Source: Saccoglossus kowalevskii (Eukaryota; Hemichordata; Enteropneusta; Harrimaniidae). Taken from it: a stretch of DNA of 41,682 nt. The notes under the pieces are model-generated. The model worked only from the letters and a program-made list of their open reading frames with translations, was not told the DNA's origin and searched no databases. The position numbers were made by a program, and so were the translations under genes. Each line of letters opens with the position of its first letter. Positions within the stretch are counted from its first letter, which is position 1. The DNA lies in contig NW_003148282.1 in the NCBI RefSeq assembly GCF_000003605.2, positions 47,330 through 89,011 of the forward strand, read 5' to 3'. Positions 25,154 through 35,175 of the stretch are shown one piece after another.

Positions 25154-26055
25154 TAATTACATGATCACATCTCTAGATCTTGTGTAGATTCTGGAATTCG
25201 TTTCTTATAATACGACCAGGACGCCGTGTGACAGTTTGCACATGGTCGGGGGTTCAAATTTTGCATGAGGCTATTTATAATCTTTCTCAATTGATATTGA
25301 TATGTGTATATGTGTTTTATTCCATGAAATGTGTATGTGATAGTAATTTAAATTAATCTCGACAGCAGATATACAGTTAATATTTATTAATGATGTTCAT
25401 ATTGTATTCATCTTTTTTGATGCTAGCATAGGGCAGCAATATAAAAATGTGAACTAGCTGGTCATGTCATCTCATTAATCATTTACAAACCAAATTCTCA
25501 GAGATCTATTATAGATATACTTTTAAAGATTGGTCATATGGTCAGATTTAGACACCCGTTCTGCTGTTTAACTTAAATGTTAATTTGTTTACTTATTCAA
25601 TACTTCGTAGCCATTATTTTAATGGCATATGTAATATGGTGATTATTAAATACATACGGGAATTTGCGTATAGTCTAATCGAGTCTCTAAACATATATGT
25701 TAATGTTTAACTAATTGAGAAATATCATAAATGCAATACAATATGAAGGTTAGGTTGATACTTCTGTTAGATAATTATATGTTGCATGTGGACTGGCGGC
25801 ATGATTTTAAAGAGGCAACAACAACTTGGACCGAATGCCTTTTATATTTATTGAGAAACGGTGGAGTTGTTGTAAATAAATTTGAAGGTATGATGGTAAT
25901 GTTTCAACAAGTATTTCACTATGTGTGCGGGTTGTTGCGATAAATTAGAAAGCTCAAATTCATGCATCCAAAAAATGCCTTGTTGTTATGATATTATATG
26001 TTATGCTATGTATGATATTTATTTGGAATGTACATAAACACTACACTACAAGTCA

Positions 26056-26328
26056 CTACAAGACAAACACAAATATAAAATACAAAAACAAAGCAAAATT
26101 GGAAAGTAGAAATTTATCACAACTAGAGAGAATTGCAATGAAGAGAACATCAATACTGAAATTTTTAAAAAAGTGCCTCATAAATAGAGCTGAGAGAAAT
26201 TTCTGTCCACATTTTTTGATAATGCTATATTGACAATGAAATAGGTAACATTTTTCATCTCTAATCACGGATTTTACAGAGTCTTTCTTCTCTCTTAATT
26301 CTGAATGCCTCCCATATTCAACTGGCAA
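26056..26328 (-). pseudogene. LINE ORF2 extreme C-terminus
   Basis: After the frameshift near 26320, the minus strand reads PVEYGRHSELREKK. It continues to a degenerate C-x-x-x-x-C/H patch (CYLFHCQYS) and a hydrophobic end. This resembles the E-x-G-R-H...C-x-x-C...H-x-x-x-x-C block that closes many LINE ORF2 proteins; the first Cys pair is not kept. Confidence 0.5.
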
Positions 26329-26774
26329 GAAATGTGCCGATACTCAATCTTGTCAGAGCAATCCTGTGGTTTTTTTTTGTTATTTTCAATGTCATCTAAA
26401 TACTTTTCAAAAATATATTTATCATTCTTAATTTGTTTGTATAAGTCTATTTTTTGTTTTTCTATACATCTTTCTTGCCACTTATTGTGGTACACATTCA
26501 TGGTTCTTTCTCTTAAAAGAACGTTGAATTTTTCAGTTTTAACGCCAGTAGAATTAAACTGAGCAATTTCCAATAATTTATTAATAATACTAGCCCAGGG
26601 ATCATTCTGATTCAAACTATTTTCTACAAAGGCAACATTAAAATTATTAGTTTGTTGACAATAAAGTCTTTGACAAAATGTCATCAGTAAACTACATATG
26701 TCAACCAGGATAGGATACTTACCTAATTCGCAACGACAAGCACTGTTAGAAGACTTTCTATGAACACCCAAAAC
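26295..26774 (-). pseudogene. LINE ORF2 C-terminal region (thumb and beyond)
   Basis: The minus strand reads LGVHRKSSNSACRCELG at the beginning. This is the conserved segment after the RT thumb in CR1/L2-like ORF2 proteins. The open frame then runs about 140 further codons. Its apparent first codon is TTG and is internal to the ancestral ORF, not a start. A frameshift near 26320 moves the remainder into another frame. Confidence 0.7.
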
Positions 26775-26925
26775 TGTTCAGGTAACAACTTTGAATTTTG
26801 AAATAAATTTATCGTTTTCAATAACTGATTTATATTACCTGAACCATTAAATATAGTCAAATGAAAAAATCACCATTTATCTACATTATACAGTAAAGTG
26901 GATCAAAACAAATTGTTAGCTCATC

Positions 26926-27114
26926 TCACAGAAAAACATTCATTACAATCCCATGGCGCTTTTTAACCTTGTTATGAAGTCTAGAGGTAGCTGCACTAAA
27001 TTCATCCATTAAACTGGTAAATAATCCTAAGATAATTGTATTTATCAACATAATTGATTGGCGTTTCATTCGGGTAAAATTCAAATTCATTCTCCAGATT
27101 TGTACCTGACCCAT
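26926..27114 (-). pseudogene. LINE RT palm-thumb connection remnant
   Basis: The open minus-strand segment contains an L-F-T-S-L-x-x-x-F-S-A-A-T-S-x-L-x-x-K-x-K-K pattern. It corresponds to the Y-L-G-x-x-F-x-x-N-G-x-F-x-x-A-x-x-x-L-x-x-K-x-x-K-A region following the RT catalytic centre of CR1-like LINEs. A second frame carries the start of the same motif (I-N-Y-V-D-K-Y-N-Y-L), so a frameshift lies within it. Confidence 0.5.
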
Positions 27115-27419
27115 TGTAAATTTGCTATTGACATATATTTAGAGATCTAAGTCTTCAAAATATAAATACAATCAGAGGTGTGATGGTGTTTCCTTTTTTA
27201 AACAGAATTGGTTATCAGCTTTCTAGGTTATTATTATATTAATAATTAATCTGCTATTTGTAAAAAGCTTGGATAAACAACTAAACAATGCTATACTACG
27301 CTAATCATAAGAATCATGAGGAATAACCGATTTGAAATAAAAGAACCACAATTCCAAGATGAAGAACAAGTTCATGATTTCGAGGCTAAGTTGAACACTT
27401 AGTGATACAACTTAACATC

Positions 27420-27850
27420 ATGTCACAACCAGGTGCTTTGCCAGACTTAAAAAGCCTAATATGAAGCAACATTTCATTGTCACAAAAATCCCTATCAAGA
27501 TCTATCATGTATTACTGTAAAGATACTTGGTAAAATTCTTATCACAAGCAGTAGTATTTGAATTTAGGGATTTGAAATGATTTCGCTATGACTCTCCACT
27601 AATACAATCCATGTTATTACCATTGTTGTTTAAATTACCAAGCTCCTCTAATAATTTCATAGTTTTGGATCAGAGTGTTGCATTGACATCATTTTGTCAC
27701 ACAATTTGACTCTAAATTCCCTTTTCTTAGCTTTAAAAACCTGTTTATATTTTATATTGACCCTGTCTGATATCATTAACGTTAAGGAATTATCAAGAAG
27801 CTGCTTACGTAGCGAACGGACGTCATTGTGAAACCACTTTTTATTTTTAG
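27420..27850 (-). pseudogene. LINE ORF2 linker and start of reverse transcriptase, broken
   Basis: The minus strand reads NKKWFHNDVRSLRK near 27848-27800, the typical W-F block between EN and RT of LINEs. A nearly open stretch of charged residues follows to about 27600. The RT finger motif GKAPGCD is at 27442-27422. Stops occur near 27585 and 27505, and a shift separates the last two parts. Confidence 0.7.
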
Positions 27851-27985
27851 GTTTATTATTTCTCTTTTTAATTCTTGGATAGTAAACTTAAGAACATTTA
27901 CTAGCAACATTATTTTTTCTCCTGAAATGGCCCAGATAAAAGCATCTTTTTGCTATTTGCTATTTTCCAGAGCAAGAGAAAGTGA

Positions 27986-28570
27986 AATTGGAAAATGATC
28001 TGAAAGGTGATTCAGAGGGCAAACGTTGAAATATTGAACAAAATGAAAAAGCGAATAACTGATAACTCCATAATCTACAAGACCAAATTGATGACTAGTA
28101 AATTTCTCCGAACATTGGGAAATGCGACAAGTACTATTACTGTAGAGATCGACTAGAACTTTGCATTAACTGTTAACATGAGAAGCCATATTATTCTTTT
28201 TATAGCGAGAATCAGTAAAAACATGGACGTTTGGCACTGGAAGATAGTCATTACAAATATTTCAATAAAGTCAGTCAACCCCCACAGTACAAGCGTTGAC
28301 AACTTTTCCATACTTTATCAAAATTGATTATGTCAATCTCTAATTGTTCTAAAAGCAGCCACAATACCTCCTGAATTTCTCCCTTTTTGACAATGTCTAA
28401 CCCTAATCACTACGGAAAAAATGAAAATCTTTAAGAGGAAAATCTGAACTACTATTTCTATCTAGCCAAATCCTACGCAATCATGTTTTGTTTTCTAACA
28501 AAATCTGTCATTCATTCAGTTTGCCCCTGATACTATGAATGTTCCATGAAGCAAGCCTAAGTCTAGCATG
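27986..28570 (-). pseudogene. LINE ORF2 apurinic endonuclease domain, broken
   Basis: The minus strand shows the first EN motif LASWNIHSIRGK near 28555-28520, with the catalytic Asn kept, then a K-R-E-N-S-G-G block near 28400. A later stretch has a decayed D-L-x-S-N-x-C-R-I core (about 28150), an F-T-S-H-Q-F segment, and the closing motif SDHFPI at 28003-27986. Several in-frame stops and at least one frame change interrupt it, so no active nuclease could be made. Confidence 0.75.
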
Positions 28571-28874
28571 CAACAATCTACAGCAAAAAAACTAGTTCAT
28601 ATTGTTCCTGTAACGGTTACTCTCCTTTTGCCAAGGTGGTGATACATTATACTGAAATATTGCTCTTCTTGTTGTCGGTCAGTTTCGCTAGTCTATCTAT
28701 GATTGACTTGTTGGCCAGTTGTATGGTTATTTTACTCTGAGCACATAGCGGTTGAAAGAAAGTACTTGCTGTTTAAAGTTTCTATTGTAGTTGTTACTGT
28801 TGTATATTCTATCAATTCGATATGGATTATGCAGACATATGTGGTAACTACTGTTTTGAATGTTTTGTAGCCAT

Positions 28875-29000
28875 TCATACCTCTGTTGTGAGAACACTTG
28901 TTCCTCCTTCATTCAGATGAAGCCTGTCCCCCTTTAACAGATTACTTGAATTCGACAGTCTGAGGTGGTACAGGTCAAGTTCAACTTCAGATTCAAGACT
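28875..29000 (-). pseudogene. LINE ORF1 fragment, SGNH/GDSL esterase-like C-terminus
   Basis: Minus-strand translation around 28931-28902 reads GDRLHLNEGG. The D-x-x-H-L-N pattern is the C-terminal catalytic Asp/His block of SGNH hydrolases found in ORF1 of CR1/L2-type elements. The open frame continues upstream to 29225, but that part shows no domain I recognise. The Ser-containing GDS block is not visible. Confidence 0.5.
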
Positions 29001-29225
29001 ACAGAATAATTCTATCTGGTTGGTTGATACGTTCGTTGATTTCCGGATTATAAATCTAGTGAGGTAAATATAAGGAAAACGTAAAAGAAATGAAAACGGG
29101 TGTAGTGCATAGATGCACATTTGTAGTTTGAGTGATAATGTTTCTCTGAAATTAAGTATTTGCCATGTGTCACAATTTCCAGCTGTACGTATAGGTTGAC
29201 ATACGCCATATAAGAGTGTATACAA

Positions 29226-31831
29226 TTGATTATTTAATGGTGCTTGTGAAGATACTGATACGTTGCCAAATGATGATGAAGGTATTTGAGTTTAATAAAG
29301 TCGGAACATCATAAGACATTCAACTATTTCCTGAATAAGGTAATGTCACTACCACTTCATTATGCGTTAAATTACGTCGACTTCGGGGTCGTTTAGTTAG
29401 GTCATTGGCATATACATATATAAAGTTTACCTACAAGCCATTAGTTTGAGTCTCAAACTATGGTTTAGTGCTATTGACATAAGGTTGGTTGCATTAATCC
29501 ATAAATGCGCTATCAATAACCATTCTAGTGACACATTTAAGTCTCTGTAAAACACTTGTGTGGGATTTATTTTATTAACTTGAATGTGCTTAATTTTTAT
29601 CAAAAAGTGTTTTAATTACCCAGACAAACACTTTTCCCAGATACTATATTTGAAAGAAAATGTTCAATTAAAATTTCGTGTTTTAATGAAAAACATGAAA
29701 GTGTTTGACAGATTTACAGTGTAGATTCGGTAATGCTGAAATATCTGCAGGCGGATACACTATATTATATATATATTGTTTATAGTCTTGAAGACATATC
29801 TAACGGTTCCATCCATGTAAGATGAAAAGGTATCCTCAAACATGAATATTTTATTACGTTAACATATTAGGCAGGTATTATCGGCAAGTATGACCAGGGG
29901 AGATATTAAATAATCCCTCTGTCAGCCAGCTAGGATCCACGTTAAATGAAACACGAATGGCCGACTGTACGTATCGAACAATGAACTAATGACATTGTTT
30001 CATTTAAACCGATTTTAATAAAGGTTCATTTAAATATGGAATAGAAAAGGTAACAAAACGTCTCATAGGTTTGAATATATAACAAGACAGATGTATCACG
30101 TGACTACCATGGAACATTAAAATCCTTAATGCACCCTGTATATAATGTTGTTTTACTTTCTCAAATGTACTGTATTCTGTCATCTGAATAAATGAAGTAA
30201 TTTTAAGTCACGTTACAAAATTAAACAATGAACTGTGCAAATAAATTGTGCATGCCTCTACTTAATATTAAAAATTCTTACAGTTATCTAAGATTCGTTC
30301 ACGTACAACTAAATTAAAAAGCCACCTATTTGCATATTAAAAAATATTTGTCAATTAAAAACAGTTGTATGTGTATTCTATTTATCCGAATATTAATAAA
30401 GCTTATTCGGCTAAACACTAATGTATATACGAGCTTCTACGTCATAAGTGGTCGTCCGATGGATGATTACTCTCAATGTTAGTCCTTTTATGATTATAAA
30501 CACAACTTCTGTTACTCTACACATGATAATTCTTCCCGCGGGCTCAGGTGCAAATTATACAGACCACTTTCCTTCCAAGAATACACAGTAATAAACACAC
30601 ATAACATTTGAAATACGTTTTTAATGCACGCGATGTACACTACTCAAACGCAATATTTTGTTTAATAAACATCATGGCATCTATTTATATTGAATGTAGA
30701 AGGGCTGTCACTATTATTTGAAGAAAATCCATGAGAATGATCACAGCGGCATGATTTTCAATTAACCTTCTTATTTTTTCCGAAGTACTTGCAATGTTAA
30801 ATCTCTATATTCATTGGAAAACAACGACGAATAAAATACAATATTACTATACATCTTGCATTTAGACGTCTGTAAACCTATGTATGTACGGTTCCCTTAC
30901 TTCAAAAATGTACGTTGCATTCACTCCGTAATCGAGCATTTTCGTATACGCAGGAATAATGATGTAACGGAAATTGAGACGATCGCCCTCAAACAATCCC
31001 GCATACACTTAATGGCATGAATTGCAGTGTAGACCACAGTGGCGGTCAATGCCTGAACTATACTGCCTTAGTGCACAACCCGCAGTATTCTCGTTATAAA
31101 CACAGAATATTTATATACAGTCCTGCATATTGCTTGAACGTTTAGCGGTTCACCGCCGACTCTCGACATATACATAAATTATCAATATATACACATCCGG
31201 GTATTTACGGAATTGGTAATATAAAGCGGTGCAAAATAATATATTCTCTAAACGTTTAGGCTGATGTAGAAGAAGCACAACCCACGATGTAAGTATATAC
31301 GCATTGCTTTTAACATGTGTTCTCTCGAATAACAAATTTAATTTTTAAAGATCGAACATGCTTGCATCGAACTCACCTCAACTTGCCTATTGCACTACGA
31401 TATTTGTTTGATTCAATTACATCGCTATACCTACGTACATCCTAGACGATTGGCCGGAAACAGTGCACTGAGCGCTCCGTATTGTGTTGTGCTAAGATGT
31501 TGAAATAATGATCTTCATCGTTGATCTTCAAAGAACTCCCTGTGCCACTGCTGTATATTAAAGACAATTCATCCTGTTATGTGTACGGAATTGTATTTCT
31601 TTCATAACACATTGATAATTTGCATATTAATCATGATCTGCATAATTTTGTAAATAATTGTTAGACCTAATTTTCAAACCCCGCGAAACGTTCAGTCTCA
31701 TCAAGGCGTTTGATTTTTGTATTCAAAAAATGTTACTTTGTAATTTCAGTTCATATCTTTTTCCGCAGACCCCATCTAACCTATTTCTTGATAATAATTT
31801 GTTTTTCATTGTTTCTATGCACTGTGGTATT
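29226..31831. other. Non-coding sequence upstream of the receptor
   Basis: No gene or mobile element is recognised in this 2.6 kb. A perfect short palindrome gtttgagtctcaaac lies at about 29446-29460. The first exon and promoter of the receptor would be expected here or further upstream, but no TATA box or CpG island marks them. Confidence 0.5.
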
Positions 31832-31846
31832 TATCTTAACTTACAG
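31832..31846 (+). promoter_or_regulatory. Putative 3' splice acceptor upstream of the receptor ATG
   Basis: A pyrimidine-rich run ending ...cttaacttacag lies 31 nt before the receptor start codon. The stretch from 31847 to 31877 would then be the end of the 5'UTR on the coding exon. The upstream donor and first exon are not identified. Many invertebrate neuropeptide receptors have an intron in the 5'UTR, so this is plausible, but it rests on sequence quality alone. Confidence 0.5.
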
Positions 31847-31877
31847 ATTTCATTATTTCTGAAAGGCTGCAATCGTC

Positions 31878-33083
31878 ATGAACAACATCAGCGACGCACG
31901 TGATTACATGGACACGAGAAAGGAACTCCCAGGCACTGTTTTGTTTAGGAATATATCCTGGTTGTTGATTTTACTATACGCTGTAGTATTTGTTATTGGA
32001 TCAGTCGGTAACCTTCTTTTGGTATGTACGGTCATGTGTTGTAGTGGCTTACGCAATGTGACTAACTTCTTCATTGCAAATCTAGCCGCGTCAGACTTTT
32101 TCATGTGTATATTCTGCATTCCATGGACGTTAGCGCACAGTCTAATGAAAACCTGGGTGTTTGGAGAATCTATGTGTCGGTTTGTTCCGCTAGTACAAGC
32201 TTCGTCTGTGTACGTGTCCGTGATCTCACACGTTGTCATAGCGATTGATCGATATATTGCAGTGATATATCCGCTAAAACCTCGATTGACTCGGTACAGT
32301 GGGACTGCGGTCATCGTGGCCTCTTGGATAATTGCATGCTGCTTGGCGTCACCGGTGGCTGTTTACACTCATCTGTTTGACCTTCGTGACTTTGATCTGG
32401 GTATCGCATGTTTCGAGCTGTGGCCTAACCGTGAGCGAAGAATCGCATACAGTATAACCCTGATTCTCGTCCAGTATATTGTACCGCTCATAATCGTTAG
32501 TGTATGCTATGCCAAGATGTCTATTAACCTAAACCGCCGCGTAGCCCCAGGTGTTGTAACAGATGAGCAAATGTACAGAGACACTCGAAGGAAACAGCGA
32601 ACAAATCGCCTTTTGCTTGCAGTGGTCGCCAGTTTTGCGTTCTCGTGGTTTCCCTTCAACGTGTTCATGGTTTTGACGGACACCGATATTGACGCTATAA
32701 ATCATGTGTACGCCAACATAGTTTTCGCTTTCTGTCACATAATCGCATTAAGTTCAACTTGTTATAACCCATTTATCTATGCTTGGCTTCATCCAAACTT
32801 CCGTAAGAAATTAAAATCCATGCTATCATGTTGGCGGTGGCGTCATACGGGTAATGACAACCAGACGGGGAGGGCAAACAGGGGTTACCGCACTCACAAT
32901 CACTCGCTGGAACCCAAAATGGCTGTGATCTCTGGCAACGATGGCATGAGTCAACGCGTGGTATCGCAAGAACAACGTGTGCGCACCAGATCTGCGCTAG
33001 AAAGTGACACTGACACAACGTACGAGAATAACCCATCTCACTATTTACACCATACGGAAAGGACAGCTGATGTTAGAGTATAA
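31878..33083 (+). CDS. Neuropeptide GPCR, NPY/sNPF/PrRP-receptor-like (rhodopsin class)
   Basis: A 401-residue plasma-membrane receptor predicted to bind an amidated peptide and signal through a heterotrimeric G protein. Seven hydrophobic segments lie at about residues 28-51, 62-85, 98-130, 142-162, 190-213, 243-266 and 275-303. Class A landmarks are all present: N45 (TM1), D73 (TM2), C100 and C178 (expected disulfide), D124-R125-Y126, W150, P203, S256-W257-F258-P259 in place of CWxP, and NPFIY at 297-301. N3 and N25 are N-glycosylation sequons. Helix 8 ends at C318, a likely palmitoylation site. ECL2 with C-x-E-x-W-P (178-183) and the NLNRR end of TM5 point to the NPY/sNPF/PrRP group; the exact ligand is not decidable by eye. 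The tail ends V-R-V, a possible class II PDZ ligand. The ATG has G at -3 and an in-frame TGA at 31860-31862, so it is the first usable start in this exon. The coding region has no intron or damage. Confidence 0.95.
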   Translation: MNNISDARDYMDTRKELPGTVLFRNISWLLILLYAVVFVIGSVGNLLLVCTVMCCSGLRNVTNFFIANLAASDFFMCIFCIPWTLAHSLMKTWVFGESMCRFVPLVQASSVYVSVISHVVIAIDRYIAVIYPLKPRLTRYSGTAVIVASWIIACCLASPVAVYTHLFDLRDFDLGIACFELWPNRERRIAYSITLILVQYIVPLIIVSVCYAKMSINLNRRVAPGVVTDEQMYRDTRRKQRTNRLLLAVVASFAFSWFPFNVFMVLTDTDIDAINHVYANIVFAFCHIIALSSTCYNPFIYAWLHPNFRKKLKSMLSCWRWRHTGNDNQTGRANRGYRTHNHSLEPKMAVISGNDGMSQRVVSQEQRVRTRSALESDTDTTYENNPSHYLHHTERTADVRV

Positions 33084-33231
33084 TAACATATCAACTTACA
33101 AATATTAGTGTTTTGCCACAATGTTTTGGGGATGACACAATGTATCCACGACTTGCAAGATGATGTATATATAGATCGTATAGTAGTGCGTAAGTTTGTG
33201 GGAAAGATAGTAAATACGACTGGAAGTATAC

Positions 33232-33316
33232 TGTTTGACTGCTAACTAAGAACGCACTCTGATATATTTACAACTGAAACCCATTTATAGCACATGTCCG
33301 TACAAGGTAAATATTA
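33232..33316 (-). repeat. 3' LTR fragment of the BEL/Pao remnant
   Basis: Diverged direct-repeat partner of 33959-34069, at roughly 80-85 percent identity outside gaps by eye. Its poly(A) hexamer has decayed. Divergence of the two LTRs indicates an old insertion. Similarity fades after 33316, so the far end is undefined. Confidence 0.6.
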
Positions 33317-33333
33317 ATTAATGTGTGACCAGC

Positions 33334-33443
33334 ATTAAAATATATTGAATTTCTAATAACATCGATTAAGGAATAACGAGCAAATAAGAAATGATAAATA
33401 CATTGAAATAACGAGAATTTTCGAATAATAATCGAATATTAAA
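33334..33443 (+). terminator. Candidate poly(A) signals for the receptor (two ATTAAA hexamers)
   Basis: ATTAAA occurs at 33334-33339 and 33438-33443, about 250 and 355 nt after the receptor stop. Both lie beyond the start of the nearby LTR copy at 33232. If used, the receptor mRNA would end in retrotransposon-derived DNA. Such hexamers are frequent by chance in AT-rich DNA, so this is weak. Confidence 0.25.
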
Positions 33444-33660
33444 GACTAAGAATACAGTTCTACACCAGTCTAACAGCCCATTAATATACGGTAATCAGTG
33501 CTTGTTGTTTTCAGTATTGCGGGACCGGCCTGTATTTAGTTGTGGATAGATTTTTTCAGTTCTTGTATTTTCCAGGCGTTGTCACCATGGTCACAAGATA
33601 TTTAAGTCTTTATCGTGGCTGGTGATTAATCGTGCCTGATGATTGGTAGCGTGACGATGA

Positions 33661-33900
33661 TTCGTAGCAATCCTAAGTCTTTTTAGTACCTTCAGTTCTC
33701 TGATGTGTGTTTCGAGGAATCGTAAAATGAACGGGTAATTTCGTTCGTTTTGTCAGGTTCGGGAGTCTCCACAGGGCTTGCATATGGCACGAAATTATTG
33801 TGTGCGATTGTCCATACCTTTTCTTCAAGAATCGCCGCGCTTCCTTGAAGCTTGCTGTATGCATCTATGGTCTGAACGGTGTCTTAGTCTTCTATGGTCT
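33661..33900 (-). pseudogene. Decayed BEL/Pao gag (DUF1759-like) fragment
   Basis: Minus-strand translation between about 33864 and 33740 contains EARRFLKKRYG, the hallmark A-x-x-x-L-x-x-R(Y/F)G segment of BEL/Pao gag, followed by a leucine/proline-rich stretch. The expected continuation (RELKVLKRLRIATN) is found in another frame at about 33705-33662, so there is a frameshift. Stops precede the motif. The rest of gag and all of pol are missing. Confidence 0.5.
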
Positions 33901-33940
33901 TCCGGCATATTGGAACACTTCGTCAGTCAGTTTCAAAGAT

Positions 33941-33956
33941 CCTGGTCTCGGCACCA
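33941..33956 (-). other. Retrotransposon primer-binding site (TGG-type)
   Basis: The minus strand reads TGGTGCCGAGACCAGG starting 2 nt after the LTR end CAAACA. A TGG start at this position matches the CCA-tail complement of a priming tRNA. The priming tRNA species was not determined. Confidence 0.6.
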
Positions 33957-33958
33957 AA

Positions 33959-34069
33959 TGTTTGGTTCGCATAGGTAACTAAGAACACACTCTGATTTAT
34001 TTATAACTAAAACTCATTTATACAACATTTCGGTACAGTACGCAACAAAGAAGTACAAGGTAAATATTA
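33959..34069 (-). repeat. 5' LTR fragment of the BEL/Pao remnant
   Basis: On the minus strand this fragment carries an AATAAA at 34001-33996, then about 37 nt of U5, and ends CAAACA directly before the PBS with a 2-nt spacer. It aligns with 33232-33316: blocks around the motifs actaagaac, cactctgat, catttata and tacaaggtaaatatta agree, with one roughly 20-bp gap. The outer LTR boundary, past 34069, is not visible. Confidence 0.65.
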
Positions 34070-34293
34070 CCTATAAGTCGTGAGATTTATAAGCTTAGAA
34101 GTTATCTAATCTTCGATATAGATATAAATTAAGCCATGTTGGATAAATAATGTGAAATAAATTGCCAACAACCGTTAGGCCATGCATCTCTCGTTGGTTT
34201 CGCTCGGCATTTTAACCTCTATAACATTCGACATTGCATCGAGGGAATAGGTTACATAAAAATACTAAACACAATACGTACAATGAATTACCA

Positions 34294-35175
34294 GTACTGC
34301 CGGCACAAGCCAGTAGCACTTGACTTTCCCTTGCAGCGTCAACTAACGAAATAGAACACACTGATTGAACGGCGCCTTTGTTTTTGTCAACTGACTTCCA
34401 GTCTCTATTCATTGAGAGTGGGGGAGGGTGATACTGCCGTGTGCATTAGTGACGTTGATGGACGGAAATGCCGTGTAAAAAAATTGCAAATGCAAAAGTA
34501 CAAACACAAATCTCCTATAAAATATTATAATGAGTTTTCATATAGAGGATAATACCTGAATATGATATGGATGAAACTAGACGAGGGACAAAGATGTATG
34601 TGCGTGGTTTTATTTTAAAATTGCCAATTTACGTGTCGATGCCAATCCAATGTGACGTCTTGATTCCCGCTCAATGAGTATCCGAGTTAAAGATGCGTTC
34701 GCATTACAAGTACGGTTTTTTTTTTTTACTTTGACAATTCAAATATACGCCAAGCATACCTCGACCAACCAATGACTTATGACGACTTTCTCCGTAAAAT
34801 AATCAAAGATCATCATCACCAATTGCAAGTGGTCGTCAACATAGGTAATCACATCCGGTCTAACTTGTTAATATGCGTACTTGTACTTATATTTATAGTT
34901 TGCAGCTGACTGATTAACATGTGAACCGTAAACCAACCACGCAACACCTTTCGTATTAATTTTTTCGACCTATTACATCTTAGCTATCATTGATACTTCG
35001 ATTCAAATTGAAATCGAACATAGTTTTACGTAACGCATTTTTAGAAACATAGTCTAATGAAATGAACTTTTGAATAAATTTGCTCGAACAAAACCCCCAC
35101 TCAATCACCCAATATTTATTATTTATTTTGCTGCTTATCTTGCAAAGAAAAGTCAACGATTGGCTTGCGCAGTTG
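34294..35175 (+). repeat. Dispersed repeat, copy B (two homologous blocks)
   Basis: Partner of 11974-12475, with its blocks at 34294-34418 and 34902-35175. The intervening ~480 bp has no clear match in copy A, so either copy B has an insertion or copy A a deletion. It starts about 225 bp beyond the outer edge of the detectable BEL/Pao LTR, and could in principle include part of that LTR's far end. Function and class are unknown. Confidence 0.65.

Larger units (their letters stand above)
17285..26049. other. Non-coding AT-rich sequence around the gap
   Basis: Apart from the candidate exon, YY1-like site, gap and microsatellites, I see nothing gene-like here. The 119-codon frame at 19696-20055 (plus) and the 70-codon frame at 25731-25943 (plus) begin with ATG but have no recognisable domain or partner exon. 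A CpG-bearing patch lies at about 24215-24335. Confidence 0.55.
26050..29000 (-). mobile_element. CR1/L2-like non-LTR retrotransposon (LINE), decayed and internally deleted
   Basis: Minus-strand fragments appear in the expected order: esterase-type ORF1 tail (about 28.9 kb), AP endonuclease (28.57-27.98 kb), an endonuclease-RT linker (27.84-27.6 kb), the start of the RT finger (27.44 kb), the RT connection and thumb (27.1-26.7 kb), and the C-terminal region (26.7-26.06 kb). Stops and frameshifts occur throughout. Only about 0.3 kb separates the RT finger motif from the thumb, so the catalytic palm with its YxDD box has been lost. An esterase-like ORF1 is known in CR1/L2-type LINEs, which is why I favour that group; it is inference without a tree. 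Confidence 0.8.
33232..34069 (-). mobile_element. BEL/Pao-type LTR retrotransposon remnant (LTR-PBS-gag fragment-LTR)
   Basis: Read on the minus strand the order is LTR (34069 to 33959), a primer-binding-site-like sequence (33956 to 33941), a short gag-like fragment (about 33900 to 33661), and a second LTR copy (33316 to 33232). The two LTR fragments are in direct orientation and both end in CAAACA on the minus strand (TGTTTG on the plus). No protease, reverse transcriptase, RNase H or integrase sequence remains, so the element is internally deleted by several kilobases. It lies about 150 bp past the receptor stop codon, in opposite orientation. The BEL/Pao assignment rests on the gag-like fragment and PBS type and is from family knowledge, not a search. 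Confidence 0.65.

Noticed and set aside
25205-25265. tRNA or tRNA-derived SINE candidate (gggggttcaaatt resembles a B box)
   Set aside because: The bases flanking the B-box-like motif do not form a T stem, and no A box or anticodon arm is visible. A B-box-like word alone is not enough.
25731-25943. 70-codon ATG-initiated plus-strand frame just beyond the LINE end
   Set aside because: It has a mildly protein-like composition, but no domain, homolog or splice partner that I can name.
31904-32314. 136-codon minus-strand frame inside the receptor gene
   Set aside because: It is a shadow of the receptor coding sequence on the opposite strand.
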